Assembly (NCBI RefSeq): GCF_032854445.1
Contig: NC_088295.1
Span: 49,651,385 to 49,715,384 of the forward strand
From: Liolophura sinensis
Taxonomy: Eukaryota > Mollusca > Polyplacophora > Chitonida > Chitonidae
Reading direction: 5' to 3'
DNA length: 64,000 bases
A model generated the notes under the pieces. The model searched no databases. It was not told the origin of the DNA and saw nothing but the letters and a program-made list of their open reading frames with translations. Positions 63,505 through 64,000 of this stretch are shown piece by piece; the first letter of the stretch is position 1; every line of letters starts with the position of its first letter. Made by a program: the position numbers and the translations under genes.

Positions 63505-63639
63505 GTTTGTACAGTTTTTGTATTGTTAGAGTTTAAACTAAACATTGCCTCTCTTGTCCTGACATTATGGTAGTTTCGAGATTTTTTAAAATTAAACCTG
63601 TGCCATATTGTGGCTTAATTATGAATAACACAATGTTAT

Positions 63640-63755
63640 TTGCACCAGTTTCTACCTGACCTACATGTACCCAGTTTCTTCCCTCTGTATTCCTGGTCGC
63701 CATCATATAAGCAAAATATTCTTGAATTTGGTGTAAAACAGCAGTCAAATTCATA
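63640..63755 (+). repeat. SINE-A 3' fragment, diverged
   Basis: cccagtttcttccctctgta ttcctggtcgccatcatata agcaaaatattcttgaattt ggtgtaaaacag. 63756-64000 shows nothing; the next exon is not in the window. Confidence 0.7.
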
Positions 63756-64000
63756 ACCCTTTGAAATTAACCAGTTTTGTGTGACATTTCAACGATATTT
63801 GTTACTTTTGATATATGCTGTCATATGTCCATCTATGTGCAATTCATCATCGCATTTTGTAGCCTATAGAGTTACCATGGAAACTACATTGATTGCCATG
63901 ATTATTGATGATATTATAAAGTAAGAAGGATATATGTCAGCTGAGATGACAGGGGATTCTGTTCCCAAGTCCAAGTCAGGTTATTCCATTCCTGAAGTAG

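Noticed and set aside
24273-62155. CRISPR arrays
   Set aside because: The repeats are head-to-tail tandem units without unique spacers, in a eukaryotic gene.

Overview
This is animal (metazoan) genomic DNA: AT-rich, intron-rich, with GT-AG introns, tRNA-derived SINEs and long minisatellites. The dispersed repeats (a SINE whose 3' end reads like ttgagtacggcgtaaaacac followed by aataaataaa) and the many acatgta motifs suggest a marine lophotrochozoan, most likely a bivalve-like mollusc or a brachiopod. The species cannot be fixed from the sequence alone.

The whole window is the interior of one giant + strand gene, a homologue of RNF213 (mysterin), the dynein-like AAA+ ATPase and RING-type E3 ubiquitin ligase. 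I could chain 57 exons from base 1 to base 63504 (9485 coding nt, about 3160 codons). Splice phases agree at every junction once three 1-base defects are allowed for. Neither the start nor the end of the gene is present: the N-terminal arm lies upstream, and the RZ-type zinc finger and C-terminal part lie downstream.

Layout: 1-12.3 kb stalk region (exons 1-11); 13.5-17.9 kb AAA1/AAA2 region with a P-loop in exon 13; 20.1-25.7 kb AAA3 (Walker A exon 22, Walker B and sensor exon 23); 26.0-32.2 kb AAA4 (Walker A exon 29, Walker B exon 30, sensor exon 31); 34.2-45 kb degenerate AAA5/AAA6; 45.5-63.5 kb E3 module with a C3HC4 RING in exon 51. All three frame defects (20.96, 22.65 and 23.42 kb) fall in AAA3, near an assembly gap (21165-21364). 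They look like sequence errors or a damaged allele rather than an old pseudogene.

The most unusual feature is the set of intronic tandem arrays. In at least five introns (after exons 25, 36, 40, 42 and 55) the first repeat unit is the 3' end of the upstream exon plus its 5' splice site, repeated a few to about 50 times; in several arrays most copies keep a donor-like GT. Unit lengths of four arrays (33, 33, 51, 45 bp) are multiples of three. Two further introns (before exons 46 and 53) carry repeats that resemble their 3' splice site and exon start. Other introns hold SINEs, hairpin (MITE-like) elements and minisatellites unrelated to exons. I see no second gene, non-coding RNA gene, promoter or terminator that I can support.
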